The notes under the pieces are model-generated. The model made no database searches. It was not told the origin of the DNA and saw nothing but the letters and a program-made list of their open reading frames with translations. Of a stretch of DNA of 64,000 nt, positions 1 through 10,599 are shown piece after piece. This DNA comes from Meles meles (taxonomy: Eukaryota; Chordata; Mammalia; Carnivora; Mustelidae). The position numbers and the translations under genes were made by a program. Each line of letters begins with the position of its first letter. Within the stretch, counting starts at the first letter, position 1. The stretch lies in NCBI RefSeq assembly GCF_922984935.1, contig NC_060071.1:6510001-6574000 (forward strand), read 5' to 3'.

Positions 1-321
1 TATGTCCTGTGGTGTCTAGAATCTTCCCAAGAGTTATTATGTCAACACAATCATGTACCAGGTGGCAGTGTAGTCACCAGAACACTCCCCCTGTATCTTC
101 CGCCATCCATCACTGCCGCATTCACGGAGATTTTAGATGCAGGTGAAGGCATGTGATTGTTCTGCTTTGTCCTCTAGAATACGTGCACCTGAGCACATAT
201 CTTGAAAACCATGTTTTTTATTGTGTATTTCACTTTCTTTTCCTTTTATAGTCAGGGCACTGGATTAGTTTTTTGGGTTTTGGAGGGGTTGTGATTATAT
301 GCCCAAGCGGGTTCTGTTTTC

Positions 322-512
322 TAAGATTTATGTATTTATTTGACAGAGGCAGAGATCACAAGTAGGCAGAGAGGCAGGCAGAGAGAGAAGAGGAAGCAGC
401 TCCCCGCTGAGCAGAGAGCCCGATGCGGGGCTCTATCCCAGGACCCTGAGATCATGACCTGAGCCGAAGGCAGAGGCTTTAACCCACTGAGCCACCCAGG
501 CGCCCCAGTGGA
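322..512 (-). repeat. CAN-SINE
   Basis: Full-length antisense copy of the carnivoran tRNA-Lys-derived SINE. It is flanked by the target-site duplication TTCTGTTTTCTA (312-323 and 513-524). Confidence 0.9.
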
Positions 513-524
513 TTCTGTTTTCTA

Positions 525-1164
525 CGAATCACATGAGGATACTAATATTTATTATGGAAAGCAAGCACCAGGCTTGATGGGACTGGGAACCATTGGTCTG
601 GACCAGCTGGTGCCATCTGTCCTGATGATGACTGTCACTCCATGGATTGGGTGGAGTGCTTTCTGCTCATCTTCTTCTTTGGCATGAACAAGCAGGCAAT
701 CATATGGCTCTTGTGGTTACTGGCAGCTGCCCTGTGATCATGAAAGGGGAATGTTCGCAAGGACAAAGCCATTGTGGAAGATGAAGACGGAGGAGCTGGG
801 ACCTTGGTGACCTCCCTGAGCCTTGATGCTGTGACATTCAAGGACTCCTTCCTCTGAGCCTCAGCTCTACTGGGAAGGCAGCAGCCTTCCAACCGACTGT
901 TGGGTACAATGGCGTAAAGGGTTTGGGTTAAAATGGCAGTGCAGCCGTGGGTTCCTCTTCAGGAAGAGGGAATCCCAGGGACCAAGGATATACTCTCATC
1001 TTACTGTTGATACCAACATGGCTGTTGATGTTTCTGACCTTCTAAAGGCCACCAGGAGTCATGACTTAGAAGGGACAACAGCTATAGGTTTTTCTCCACC
1101 TCTGAGAAATATTCTTAGGGCTCAAAGTGGGTCTAGCAGAAAAGCCATGAGTCTAGGTCTCCGT
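525..1164. other. unassigned single-copy DNA
   Basis: No repeat was recognised. Short frames broken by stops are present on both strands. Weakly protein-like stretches could come from a decayed coding sequence or pseudogene, but I could not identify a parent gene. Confidence 0.3.
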
Positions 1165-1181
1165 AAGAACTTGAGATTGGT

Positions 1182-1370
1182 GGGCGCCTGGGTGGCTCAG
1201 TGGGTTAAGCCTCTGCCTTCGGCTCGGGTCATGATCCCAGAGTCCTGGGATCAAGCCCAGCATTGGGGTCTCTGCTCTGAGGGGAGGCTGCTTCCCCAAC
1301 TCTCTCTGCCTGCCTCTCTGCCTACTTGTGATCTCTGTCTGTCAAATAAATAAAATCTTAAAAAAAAAAA
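1182..1370 (+). repeat. CAN-SINE
   Basis: Full-length copy with head GGGCGCCTGGGTGGCTCAG, pol III box regions and an A-rich tail. Target-site duplication AAGAACTTGAGATT (1,165-1,178) is repeated with one change at 1,371-1,384. Confidence 0.92.
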
Positions 1371-1384
1371 AAGAACTTAAGATT

Positions 1385-2514
1385 AAGGATCCCTGGGTAA
1401 ACCAAAATGGACACGGTACAAGCCACATGAACGCCAGCTTGGCAGAATCACGGCCTGTTCCACACATCTGGAAGGAACTTGGGAATTACTGGTCCAGTTC
1501 TCCCGTGGATCAGTCTGCATAACATTGCCATGCTGCAGTATCAAACAACCCCAAATCTTAGCGGCGTAAAGCAACATCATTTATCTCTCATTCATGTTTA
1601 CATGCCCACTGCAGTTCGGTGAGGGGTCTCTGCTCATCGTAATAACTCAGGGACGCAGGCCGAAGGGATCTCCATATGGACCCGTACTTCCACGACCACC
1701 AAGAACATGGCCAAGCTTAAACGAACTGTCCCTTAAAGGTGCCCTGGAAAGTGTCACGCACCTCTTCTATTCATATTTTATTGGCCAAAACAAGTCTTGT
1801 GGCCATGCCTGTGTTCACCAGGCATGGCAACAAAGGGCTGGGATGTTTAATCCTCCTGTAGGAAGAACCAGTGATGGGGACGGGGACACTGAATATAGGG
1901 GAACAGTATGACATGTCCCACACCTGGTTTGCAGCCTCTGGGGCCATCCCGATCCTACCTGGGCTCCCAGAGGAACCTTCCCGTGGGGGCAGATCTAACT
2001 GTGTATGCTTCCACTGACGGCCTTCTGGGAGACCCCATCCCTGACCAGACCAAGTTCAGACTGTCAGCCTGACCATCAAAGCCACATCCCTGCCCCCTTC
2101 TTGGGCTCCTCTCCCTTTATCCCCCACTTAGTCATCTATCCATAAGCGTCCACTGAATGCTGACCATCAGGCCAAATTCTGGGCAAGAAAGCATACGCAA
2201 GACCATTCCTGTGAGCCCCTCCGGGCCAGAACCACCTCTGTTTATATCTAAAGACCCCCAGATCCAGCAGCCCACCCACCAAGGCTTTCATACCTCAAGG
2301 GCTTTACCTAAAGCCCTGCCATCCTCCCTCCTCCCACTTGGAGCCCGGTCCTTCCTGACTTCCGCAGGCGGGGCTGTATCACTCCTGCGCACAGCACCGT
2401 CCCAACCCCCCACGATGTGTTATTACGGGGCTTGTTCGGTTGTCTGTCTCCCCCAGCAGACCGCGGGCTCCTCAAAAATCATGGTGGGTAACTCTCTCTA
2501 GCAAACGGTAACAA
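1385..2514. other. single-copy DNA with old repeat traces
   Basis: CAACCCCAAATCTTAGCGGC (about 1,545) resembles a common ancient interspersed repeat whose family I cannot fix. The C-rich part at about 2,160-2,480 may be a decayed LINE-2 end. No gene seen. Confidence 0.35.
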
Positions 2515-2761
2515 TTGAAATGTTCAACCATAAAGAATTGTTAAATATGTCACAGACATTCATATTCTGGAATATTAAAAAATACTAAAAATGATGGGGT
2601 AACACTCTTTGAATGAACAAGCCTCCTTTGGAATTATTCCAACTGTGATACAGCTTATCCATGGCAATAACCTGAGGTTCCACCAAGAAGGTACTGGTCA
2701 AATGCCCTGGAGGCCAGAACTGCATAGAATGCAGGTATTAAAACTAGCAGGGAGCGGGGAA

Positions 2762-2960
2762 GGGGCACGTGGGTGGCTCAGTCAGTTAAGTGTCTGCATT
2801 CGGCTCAGGTCATGATCTCAGGGTCGTGGGATCGAGCCCCGCATGGGGCTCCCTGCTAAGTGGGGAGCCTGCTTCTCCCTCTCCCTTTGCCAGCGACTCT
2901 GCCTACTTTTGCTCGCTCTCTCACATCAAATAAAAAAATAAAATGTTTAAAAAAAAAAAA
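2762..2960 (+). repeat. CAN-SINE
   Basis: Copy with head GGCACGTGGGTGGCTCAG and A-rich tail, inserted in the LINE-1 end; first of four copies in a row. Confidence 0.88.
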
Positions 2961-2974
2961 GGGGAGAAGAACAC

Positions 2975-3080
2975 GGGTCACCTGGCTGGCTCAGTTCATG
3001 GAACATGTGACTCTTGATCTTTGGATTGTGGGTTTGAGCCCCACGTTGGGTGGAAAGATTACTTCAAAATAAAATCTTTG
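2975..3080 (+). repeat. short CAN-SINE (tRNA-Lys part only)
   Basis: About 105 bp, with TGGCTGGCTCAG, GACTCTTGATC and GGTTTGAGCCCCACG, close to a tRNA-Lys gene including the CTT anticodon region. It lacks the CT-rich right half of the longer copies. Confidence 0.75.
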
Positions 3081-3294
3081 GGGGACGCCTGGGTGGCTCC
3101 GTTGTTGGGCGTCTGCCTTTGGCTCAGGTCATGATCCCAGGGTCCTGGGATCGAGCCCTGCATCGGGTTCCTTGCTCAGCAGGAAGCCTGCTTTTCCCTC
3201 TCACTCCCCCTGCTTGTGTTCCCTCTCTCGCTGTGTCTCTCTCTGTCCAATAAATAAATAAAATCTTTTAAAATAAATAAATAAATAAAATCTT
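3081..3294 (+). repeat. CAN-SINE
   Basis: Full-length copy joined directly to the end of the preceding one, with an AAATAAATAAATAAAATC tail. Confidence 0.88.
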
Positions 3295-3491
3295 GGGGCA
3301 CCTGGCTGGCTCCGTCGTTGAGCGTCGGCCTTCGGCTCAGGTCATGATCCCAGGGTCCCAGGATCAGGCCCCACATCCGGCTCCCCGCCCAGTGCGGAGC
3401 CCCCTTCTCCCTCTCTCACTCCCCCTGCTTGTGTTCCCACTCTCGCTGTGTCTCCCTCTGTCAAATAAAATGATAAAGTCTTAAAAAAAAA
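3295..3491 (+). repeat. CAN-SINE
   Basis: Full-length copy starting in the tail of the preceding one, head GGGGCACCTGGCTGGCTC. Heads inserted into A-rich tails explain the tandem look. Confidence 0.88.
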
Positions 3492-3799
3492 TAGTCAACT
3501 CTGTACATGTTGGTATGGACCCATCTCCAAGATACACTGTGAACTGAGGTACAAAACAGGGTGTATTGTGTACTTTCCTGCACAAAGTAGATACTGGGAG
3601 GAAATACGTGTGCTTGTATACAGGCGGAATCTCTCTACATAGACACAAAGCAAACTGGTATTAGTGGCTGCCTCCGAGCAGGGGAGCCAGGGTTGGGGCC
3701 CCACATAGGAGATTTACCGTACTGTCTCCCCTTGGCCCAGATGACATAGTTTTTACAACATGCTCAGAAAAAAAAAAAAAAGTCAGGAAGAAATGTAAT

Positions 3800-4320
3800 A
3801 CCCCAGGAAATCATTCAAGACAATTTGTTATCTGGAAGTAATAAATTCAGATTTTAAAATTGTAGGTACAATAGGACCCCTATTTTTGTAGAAAAAATGT
3901 ATACTGCATCTCAATGTATAGAAAAATGTTGAGGCGCCTGGCTGGCTCAGTTGGTAGAGCACGCAACTCTTGATCTTGGGGTTGTAAGTTCAAGCCCCAC
4001 CTTGGGTGCAGATATTGGGAGGAAGGGAGAAAGGGGGTAAGGGAGGAGCTGCATTATGTACGACTTCAACTTGGTTTCATCTGACATTCTTCTGTTAAAA
4101 GTTCACACCGTAAGAAAGGGTATAAATGAAAACGTACTCCCTTTCCCTCCATTCAGCTGCCTGTACCCTCTGCCCAGTTCTTCTCTCTCCAAAATTTGGT
4201 AACAGTTTGCGAGTCTGGGGGCAGGATCGCAGGGGGTATTTTCTTTTTGTGCTTTTCTGAAATTTCTAATTTTTCTAAATAAACCTATATTATTATGGAA
4301 ATAAGAAAGGTCTATATACT
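3800..4320 (+). repeat. second old LINE-1 3' end (probable)
   Basis: TTTTAAAATTGTAGGTACAA upstream of the short SINE, and CTTTTCTGAAATTTCTAAT with AATAAACC downstream, resemble L1M 3' untranslated DNA. Confidence 0.45.
3932..4020 (+). repeat. short CAN-SINE (tRNA-Lys part only)
   Basis: GGCGCCTGGCTGGCTCAGTT, then GTAGAGCACGCAACTCTTGA and GTTCAAGCCCCAC: very tRNA-Lys-like with A and B boxes. Not called as a tRNA gene because the acceptor stem does not close. Confidence 0.75.
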
Positions 4321-4378
4321 TTTTAAGGGTTCAGAATCAAGAGAGCCCTGAATCTCCATCCATCCATCCTTCCTTCCT

Positions 4379-4572
4379 CTTTTTTTTTTTTTAAGATTTT
4401 ATTTATTTATTTGACAGAGATCACAAGTAGGCAGAGAGGCAGGCAGAGAGAGAGGAGGAAGCAGGCCCCCCGCCTAGCAGAGAGCCCGATGCGGGGCTCG
4501 ATCCCAGGACCCTGGGATCATGACCTGAGCCGAAGGCAGAGGCTTTAACCCACTGAGCCACCCAGGCGCCCC
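4379..4572 (-). repeat. CAN-SINE
   Basis: Full-length antisense copy with target-site duplication ATCCTTCCTTCCTCTT at about 4,366 and 4,573. Confidence 0.92.
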
Positions 4573-4924
4573 ATCCTTCCTTCCTCTTTACAAACAGGCT
4601 TGGCGCTCCTAGGCCACTGGTCCGCAGCCTGGGGGGCAGAAGCCACATTTCTAAGTTTCAGGAAAGGCCTCTAGTTCCATTCTTAAATAAAATCCTCCTT
4701 CCTCACCTGCTCTGACGTCACCACCTGCACCCTCCCTCTCCACACCTGGGCCACCCCAGCCGGGACCTCCTTCCAGTTTCGAAGGTAGCACGAGGGAGAA
4801 GCAGCCTGTTACCCTGTTGATTCTTCCGAGGCGCTGAACACGGGAACTCTCCTGTGTCTCGTCCTTCCTCAGAGAGTTTCTAGAAACCGACCCGAAAAAC
4901 AGAAAGGCAGGAAAGGAACCCAGC

Positions 4925-5110
4925 TGAAGAATTCCTCTTTCAGAAGAGGCCAGGTTAAAAACAACAGGCCTTGTTAAAACCGCACCTTAATGAGACTCCT
5001 TCCCAGCCTAATTGTCGCCATGGCAATGACCCCTAGCGGCCATCTTTAATTAACTTGGTGTCGGAGTCACCAAATGAGCTCCTCTAGTAAATTGCCCGCC
5101 AGCCCAGGCA
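4925..5110. promoter_or_regulatory. likely conserved element with X-box and YY1 motif
   Basis: Single-copy DNA between SINEs with dense motifs. GTCGCCATGGCAAT (5,014-5,027) is an RFX X-box with one deviation, GCGGCCATCTT (5,036-5,046) is a reversed YY1 site, and TTTAATTAACTT and CCTAATTG are homeodomain-type sites. Within the repeat-rich left arm this block stands out as regulatory-looking. Confidence 0.4.
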
Positions 5111-5224
5111 GTCACGCGGCCCCTCCTCTGTCCTTTGGCCTCTGGCAGGGCTTTCTTCTTTACCTCCAGAGTCTCCCGATCCTCCCGCAGGGCCGGGACC
5201 CATGGTAACACTAACAATAGCAAA

Positions 5225-5440
5225 AGCCGCAGCAGTAGTAGTAACAGTCAGAGCATATCAACGCATGCATTTATCATGCCTACAATCAAGCAATTTATGT
5301 GCAATAACTCTTAAAATCCTCACAGGAATCCAATGAGGGACACACAATTACCACCCACCTTTTTCAGAGGAGGAAACTGAGGCATGGAGAAACTAAGCCG
5401 GTAAGTGGCAGGGCTGGTATTTAAACACAGGCTCTGTGGG
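5225..5440 (-). repeat. MIR SINE
   Basis: CAGAGGAGGAAACTGAGGCA and the following GTAAGTGGCAGGGCTGG are the antisense MIR core, here nearly full length. Confidence 0.75.
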
Positions 5441-5650
5441 GGCACGTGGGGCGCTCAGTCTCTGAAGGGTCTGACTTTTTGCTCAGGTCAGGATCTCAGG
5501 GTCCTGGGATAGAGCCCCGCCTAGGGCTCCGCACTCAGCAGGGTGTCTGCTTCTCCCTCTCCCTCTCCCTTCTCCCCTCACCCCTGCTTGTGCTCTCGTG
5601 CTCTCTCTCTCTCTCAAATAAATAAATAAAATCTTAAAAAAAAAAAAAAA
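5438..5650 (+). repeat. CAN-SINE
   Basis: Degenerate older copy (GGGGCACGTGGGGCGCTCAG head, AAATAAATAAATAAAATC tail) inserted in the MIR end. CACAGRCWCTGTGG flanks it as a possible target duplication. Confidence 0.85.
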
Positions 5651-6585
5651 GCACAGACACTGTGGTAATCCAGAGCCACTCTCATAATCCCCCCACTGGA
5701 AACGAATGAAGTTCAGAGGGTCGCCTGCTTCTCCTGAGCCCAGTAAAGACCTGCAGTTTCCCATCTGCGGCTTCCCAGCTGGGTGACCTTGAGCCACCGG
5801 CTTCACCTCTCTGAGCCTGCTTCCTCGTCTAGAACAGGGAAGGTGATCAAACTGGGTCAGGAGTCCGGGCAGGGGCCCGAGGGCCTCATCAGCTCTGTTC
5901 CCTGAAGACTCCCAATTCCACCAGAACCTTCCTGTTGTCTTGACGCTGGTGTGGTTTCGGAGGTGAGATGGCATGAGCGTTACGAGGTAATAAACATGAT
6001 CACCCATGCAAAGCCCAAGCACGGTGCCTGCCCATAGTAAGTGTTCAGTGAATTTGTGCTGCTTTTATTTTCACAAAGTGGATGGCCCTGAGAAGGACCT
6101 CCTCCAGGATACAGCTAACAGTCAGGAACATCGGCAAAAAGAAGCCGTGGAGGAGGCCCAATTGCTACCAGTTTTCGAACCGATGGGCAAAGGCTCTGGC
6201 ACCTATGGGAGAATAGCCTGGAGCAGCGGAGCGGAGCTGTTGACCGAAGATGGTGGCCTCCATCTCGCTCTAGCCTTGCCCACGGAACACGCTTTCATCA
6301 GCCTAACCAGACCAGATCAGGAGATCCAGGTGCCAGCCACCAAGATGCACTAAGCCAGAGGAAGCAAGAAAGATTAACAAGCACCCCCCAACCTCCACAA
6401 CACACACATCCCAGGGACGCTCCCTAAAAAGGCGCACAAGACCCTTCCGCTTACGTTCAATGAGCCAGAACTCCGTCGCCTGTGCATGCCTAGCTCCAAG
6501 ACAGGCTGGAATTGCAGTGTTCCTTGGGGGCAGCCATAGGGAAAGGAAAATGAGCTACAGGCTGCCACGAACCTTCAAGTCCTTT
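5651..6585. other. single-copy DNA with MIR pieces
   Basis: GGTGACCTTGAGCC (about 5,783) and AAGCACGGTGCCTGCCC (about 6,017) are sense MIR remnants. The rest is unassigned and no gene is seen. Confidence 0.4.
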
Positions 6586-6589
6586 TTCA

Positions 6590-6870
6590 TACCGCCCCAG
6601 AGTAATATTTACAAACCGCAACTTCTGGCCAAGTCTAAACCCTTCAATGGCTCTCCACTGCCTACCGCATGAGCTCCAAATTTATGAGTGGATTAAAAGA
6701 CACTACAGAATCTGGCTCCATTGCTTTCCCACTCACCCTTCAGGCCACGGGCCATTCTCTAACTGAACCATGCTTCCATGACTCCGTGCCTTTGTCCATG
6801 CTCGGAATCCCGTATTTTCTCTTCTCCATCTAATTAGAACATCCACCTCCACTCTAGGGCCTTCTTAGGG
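6590..6870 (+). repeat. LINE-2 fragment (probable)
   Basis: CCCTTCAATGGCTCTCCACT, followed by AGAATCTGGCTCC and TTTGTCCATGCTCGGAAT, resembles the LINE-2 3' region. Confidence 0.5.
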
Positions 6871-7150
6871 ACAGAGAGGAAGGGGTGGGCTGGGTAGGCA
6901 GAAAAGGGTGTAGATTCAGAGTTGGGCTGGAAGCAGAGGGAGCCTTCTGCTGCCCAGAGCTGAAGAAAGGCCTGAGGGGTGCACTGGGTGGCTCAGATGG
7001 TTAAGTGTCTGCCTTCAGTTCAGGTCATGATCCCAGGGTCCTGGGAGTGAGCCCTGCATCAGGCTCTCTGGTAGGGAACCTGCTTCTCCCTCTCCCTCTA
7101 TGGTACCCCATGCTTGTGCTCTCTTGCTCTGTCAAATATATAAAATCTTT

Positions 7151-7345
7151 TATTTTTTAATTTTTTTAAAGATCTTATTTATTTATTTGACAGAGCACAA
7201 GTAGGCAGAGCGGCAGGCAGAGGGAGAGGGAGAAGCAGGCTCTCTGCTGAGCAGGGAGCCCCACACAGGGCTTGATCCCAGCACCCTGGAGTCACGACCT
7301 GAGCTGAAGGCAGCTGCTTAACCAAGTGAACCACCCAGGAGGCCC
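7151..7345 (-). repeat. CAN-SINE nested in the outer SINE tail
   Basis: Antisense copy flanked by ATAAAATCTT of the outer element on both sides. Confidence 0.88.
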
Positions 7346-7376
7346 AAATAAAATCTTAAAAAAAATTTTTTTCCTT

Positions 7377-7565
7377 TGGGCACCTGGGTGGCTCAGTGGG
7401 TTAAGCTGCTGCCTTCGGATCAGGTCATGATCTCAGGGTCCTGGAATCGAGTCCCGCATCCAGCTCTCTGCTCAGCAGCGAGCCTGCTTCCCTCTCTCTC
7501 TCTCTGCCTGCCTCTCAGTCTACTTGTGATCTCTCTGTGTCAAATAAATAAATAAAATCTTTAAA
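7377..7565 (+). repeat. CAN-SINE, last inserted of the nested set
   Basis: Plus-strand copy with target-site duplication AAAAAAATTTTTTTCCTTT on both sides (about 7,359 and 7,564). Confidence 0.88.
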
Positions 7566-7647
7566 AAAAATTTTTTTCCTTTAAGAAAAATAAAAATAAA
7601 AAATAAAAGAAAGAAAGGCCTGAGCTGGACATGTGTCAGGCTTATGT

Positions 7648-7663
7648 GCGCCAGCAGGAGGCA
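7648..7663 (+). promoter_or_regulatory. CTCF-like motif
   Basis: GCGCCAGCAGGAGGCA matches the CTCF core CCASYAGRKGGCR at all positions but one. It lies just right of the nested SINE cluster. Confidence 0.4.
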
Positions 7664-7714
7664 AACTTGAGCTACCTTTCAGCCTTTGACCTGGGAAAGG
7701 ATGATGGATACAAT

Positions 7715-7840
7715 TTTTCTTCTACCCCTGTTGTACAAATAACGAAACTGAGAATTAGAGGCAGGAAGTAACTTACCCAAGGTCACACAGTGGCAAAGTA
7801 GAGGCCCCTGGTTCCCCACTGGTGTTCACACTACACTTGC
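7715..7840 (-). repeat. MIR SINE
   Basis: GGAAGTAACTTACCCAAGGT and CACACAGTGGCAAAG are the antisense MIR core. Confidence 0.7.
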
Positions 7841-8757
7841 ATTAGTAGGGTTGTATATATAGCCTGTATATATAGATGTTTTATGGGGCAGGGAACAGTC
7901 TTGGGGTCATCAAGCTAGGAGGTGTGGTTCACCAGACACACGATGGGCAAGGATGTGCCCAGAGGCCTCAGTCTCTCAGCAGCTCCCTCGGCAGCCCCAG
8001 GACAACACACACACCCATGGGGCCTGGGAGCTGCACTTGGCCTGGCTCTATAGTTCTCTCATGACCTTGGGAGGGGGCCCAGAGCACCTCAATAGAGGCC
8101 AAGGAGGCTAGGAAGCATCCAAGACCACATGAATCAATCTTCTGTCCTCAGTCCACTTCCCTACTGTGGCCTCAGGCACCTGGAGCACAAGGTTTGCCTC
8201 TCTCCCTGCCCTTGGCGCTTGAGACTGGGGCCATCACCCTCCCCCACTAGACACTGTTCCAAAGGCAGACACAGAGCTAGACAGCCTGCCTCTGCTTCTC
8301 AAGGCTGTTGCTCTTCCTGGCTGCTTGGGGATCACCCTGGTCTTAGGGTCCCCACAGGCTGTCGGGGACATGGCACTCTCACAACCCAGGTCCCTGAGAG
8401 GAAACCCACTACATCTGCATAAATGACCAGGCAAACAGAGCGAGGCTACATTTGGGGGTGTTATGTCTTTCCCAACTTGAAAATAAAGTAAAAACAGGTG
8501 TCCAGTGCTTTTCCAAGGGCAGACTGGGTAAGAAAGGTGACCCTGGAGGGCCCTGAATTCAGGAGTACGGCTTACCAAAGTGTATGGGGTCCAAGGTCTT
8601 GGACTCAGACTTGCTGGCTGGCAGGAGGCAAGAACGGCTTGACGCTTCCAGCACCAGTCCCAGTCTGGTCCCCACAAGGGCAAGGGACTGTGAAGCTCTG
8701 ATCCCAGAAGAGTGAATGTCAAACCATTTCCCCAGCAGGGATCTTGAGTTCAAATTC
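7841..8757. other. single-copy DNA, no gene seen
   Basis: Frames up to about 160 codons on both strands lack recognised domains, consistent start context or splice signals. I see no structured RNA. Confidence 0.4.
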
Positions 8758-8956
8758 TTCTTTTTTTTTAAAAGATTTTATTTATTTATTTGACAGAGAG
8801 AGAGATCACAAGTAGGCAGAGAGGCAGGCAGAGAGAGAGGAGGAAGCAGGCTTCCCGCGGAGCAGAGAGCCTGATGCAGGGCTCGATCCCAGGACCCTGA
8901 GATCATGACCTGAGCCGAAGGCAGTGGCTTAATCCACTGAGCCACCCAGGCGCCCC
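8758..8956 (-). repeat. CAN-SINE
   Basis: Full-length antisense copy starting with a T run and ending GGCGCCCC. The target duplication is not clear. Confidence 0.9.
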
Positions 8957-8959
8957 AGA

Positions 8960-9560
8960 AGACGACCTTCTTTAAAGCTCCCTTAAACATGTGTACCCTG
9001 AACATCTTATTAAGACAAAGACTGACCCTTAGAACTGGACTTTAGCAGCATGTGGAAGACTGAGGGTGTAGTCTGCCAACAGGGCACCTATCTGGCTGAG
9101 AATAATTAGCCCAGCACCTCGCTCCCTCTTGGGGTTCCCTCCCTTTGGCCTCCCTGCCGGCTCCCAGTCCAACTTCCTCTTCCTTAGCCTGCCTGAGTTC
9201 GCCAACACCAGCTATTTTCTCCTGCTATCTCTTGGTCTTTCCTCTAATCACCCCCCTTCACCTCTGTTTCTTAAAAAGAACCTCTTCCAGGCTGTATCCA
9301 AGGGTTCAGTTCCCAAATCCTCATTTTAGCTGACCTGTAGGCATATTGGACACTTTTGATTCCTCCTTCCTTTTTAAGACTTTTTGCCCCTGGCCTCAAG
9401 TTCACTACTTCCTTTGTTCCCTTCCTACTTAAAGACTCTGCGTCTTGATCTTCTCTTACTGATTCTCCTTGTCTTCCTCCCCTCAAAATCAGGCTATCCC
9501 AGTATTCAGACTTTAGGACTTTTTTCTTCCTTCTACACTGAATCCATAGTGATTTCATCT
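8960..9560. other. pyrimidine-rich single-copy DNA
   Basis: Strongly C/T-biased plus strand (e.g. CCTCCTTCCTTTTTAAGAC). It may be the 5' continuation of the LINE-2 fragment to its right. No gene seen. Confidence 0.35.
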
Positions 9561-9950
9561 TGCCCCATGGTTTTAAATAAGATCTATAAGGTGATGACTC
9601 TCAGGTTAAAACCTCCAGCGCAGACCTCTCCCCTGCATGCTAGGCTTATACATCCAGTTGTCTTTGGGGTTTCCCTCCAACCAACTATCCCCCCCAACTC
9701 TCTAATAGACCTCTCGAATTTAACATGTCCAGGGCCAAGCCGATATCCTCACCTCCAAAACTCTATTTCTCCTTCTACCTTCCCAATTTCTGAAAAACAA
9801 ACTCTGTCCTTCCAGGAGCTCACATCAAAACCCCCAACGTCATCCTTGACTCCATTTTTCCTCTCACATCCCACCTTCAGTCCCTCAGCAAATCATAGCA
9901 GTTCTGTCCTCAAAATGCATAAATAATAAGCCAGTCCACTCACCAATCAC
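9560..9950 (+). repeat. LINE-2 fragment, sense
   Basis: GTGATGACTCTCAGG, CAGACCTCTCCCCTG, GAATTTAACATGTCCAG and ACGTCATCCTTGACTCC occur in the order of the LINE-2 3' region. Confidence 0.55.
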
Positions 9951-9964
9951 TGCCATCCTGATAG

Positions 9965-10460
9965 GTGCTTAAGGTGGGAGAAGCAGGCAGGGGCCAGGTC
10001 ATTGAGCAGGAGAACTCTCTTGATGGTGGCAAGAACTTTAAGTTCTACTCTGAATTATATGAGAAACCATAGGAAGAGTTTAAATATGAAGGGATTTGCC
10101 TCTTGGAAAAAACCACTCTGGGGGCACCTGGGTGACTCAACGGGTTAAGCCTCTGCCTTCAGCTCAGGTCATGGTCTCAGGGCCCTGGGATGGAGCCCCG
10201 CATGGGGCTCTCTGCTCAGCAGGGAGCCTGCCCCCCACCCCACCCCCCGCCTGACTATCTGCCTACTTGTGATCTCTCTGTGTCAAATAAATAAATAAAA
10301 TCTTCTTAAAAATTTTAAAAAGAAAAAGAAAAAACCACTCTGGTGCTCAGTGAGGAATGGATTAAGGGGGTGAGACTGGAGATGAAGAGACCAATTAGGT
10401 GGATATTGAGGTTGGGAGTAGGAATGATGATGGTGTGGATTACTTTTCTTCTATGAAGAA
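9965..10460 (-). repeat. LINE-2 fragment, antisense, split by a SINE
   Basis: GGGGCCAGGTCATTGAGCAG, then AACCACTCTGG, and after the SINE GGAATGGATTAAGGGGG and AGACCAATTAGG follow the reversed LINE-2 3' region. It lies head-to-head with the sense fragment on its left. Confidence 0.55.
10122..10327 (+). repeat. CAN-SINE
   Basis: Copy inserted in the LINE-2 fragment with a perfect 16-bp target-site duplication GAAAAAACCACTCTGG (10,106-10,121 and 10,328-10,343). Confidence 0.93.
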
Positions 10461-10569
10461 TCATCCACCTTGATGGCCCCAGGAGCCTGTTTCAGAGGCA
10501 GGAAGGCAGGCCCTGGGGGTGGCTAGGTGAGCACACTCTGTCCATGACCTCAGCAGAGGGGGCCCGTGT

Positions 10570-10595
10570 TTCAGCACCACTGCATGGACAGCTCC
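10570..10595 (+). promoter_or_regulatory. candidate expanded-spacing RE1/NRSE (REST site)
   Basis: The left half-site TTCAGCACC (10,570-10,578) is perfect. After a 7-nt spacer the right half-site GGACAGCTCC (10,586-10,595) has one mismatch to GGACAGCGCC. Canonical RE1s have a 2-nt gap; the 5 extra bases give the 16-bp centre-to-centre spacing described for non-canonical REST sites. mir-9 genes are reported REST targets, so the location is plausible, although 50 kb away. Confidence 0.5.
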
Positions 10596-10599
10596 AGCC

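Larger units (their letters stand above)
2515..3850 (+). repeat. LINE-1 3' end broken up by SINEs
   Basis: AATATTAAAAAATACTAAAA (about 2,570) with its flanks, and after the SINE block GGTATGGACCCATCTCCAAG (about 3,512) with AAACTGGTATTAGTGGCTGC (about 3,652), match the untranslated end of old L1M elements. A poly-A run at 3,768-3,781 probably ends it. Confidence 0.55.
6977..7610 (+). repeat. CAN-SINE interrupted by two later SINEs
   Basis: Outer copy at 6,977-7,150 whose tail holds two younger insertions. Its target-site duplication AAGAAAGGCCTGAG is at 6,963-6,976 and 7,611-7,624, so everything between is one compound insertion. Confidence 0.9.

Noticed and set aside
3932..4020. Possible functional tRNA-Lys gene
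   Set aside because: A and B boxes are present but the acceptor stem does not close and the flanks fit a SINE insertion in a LINE-1 tail.
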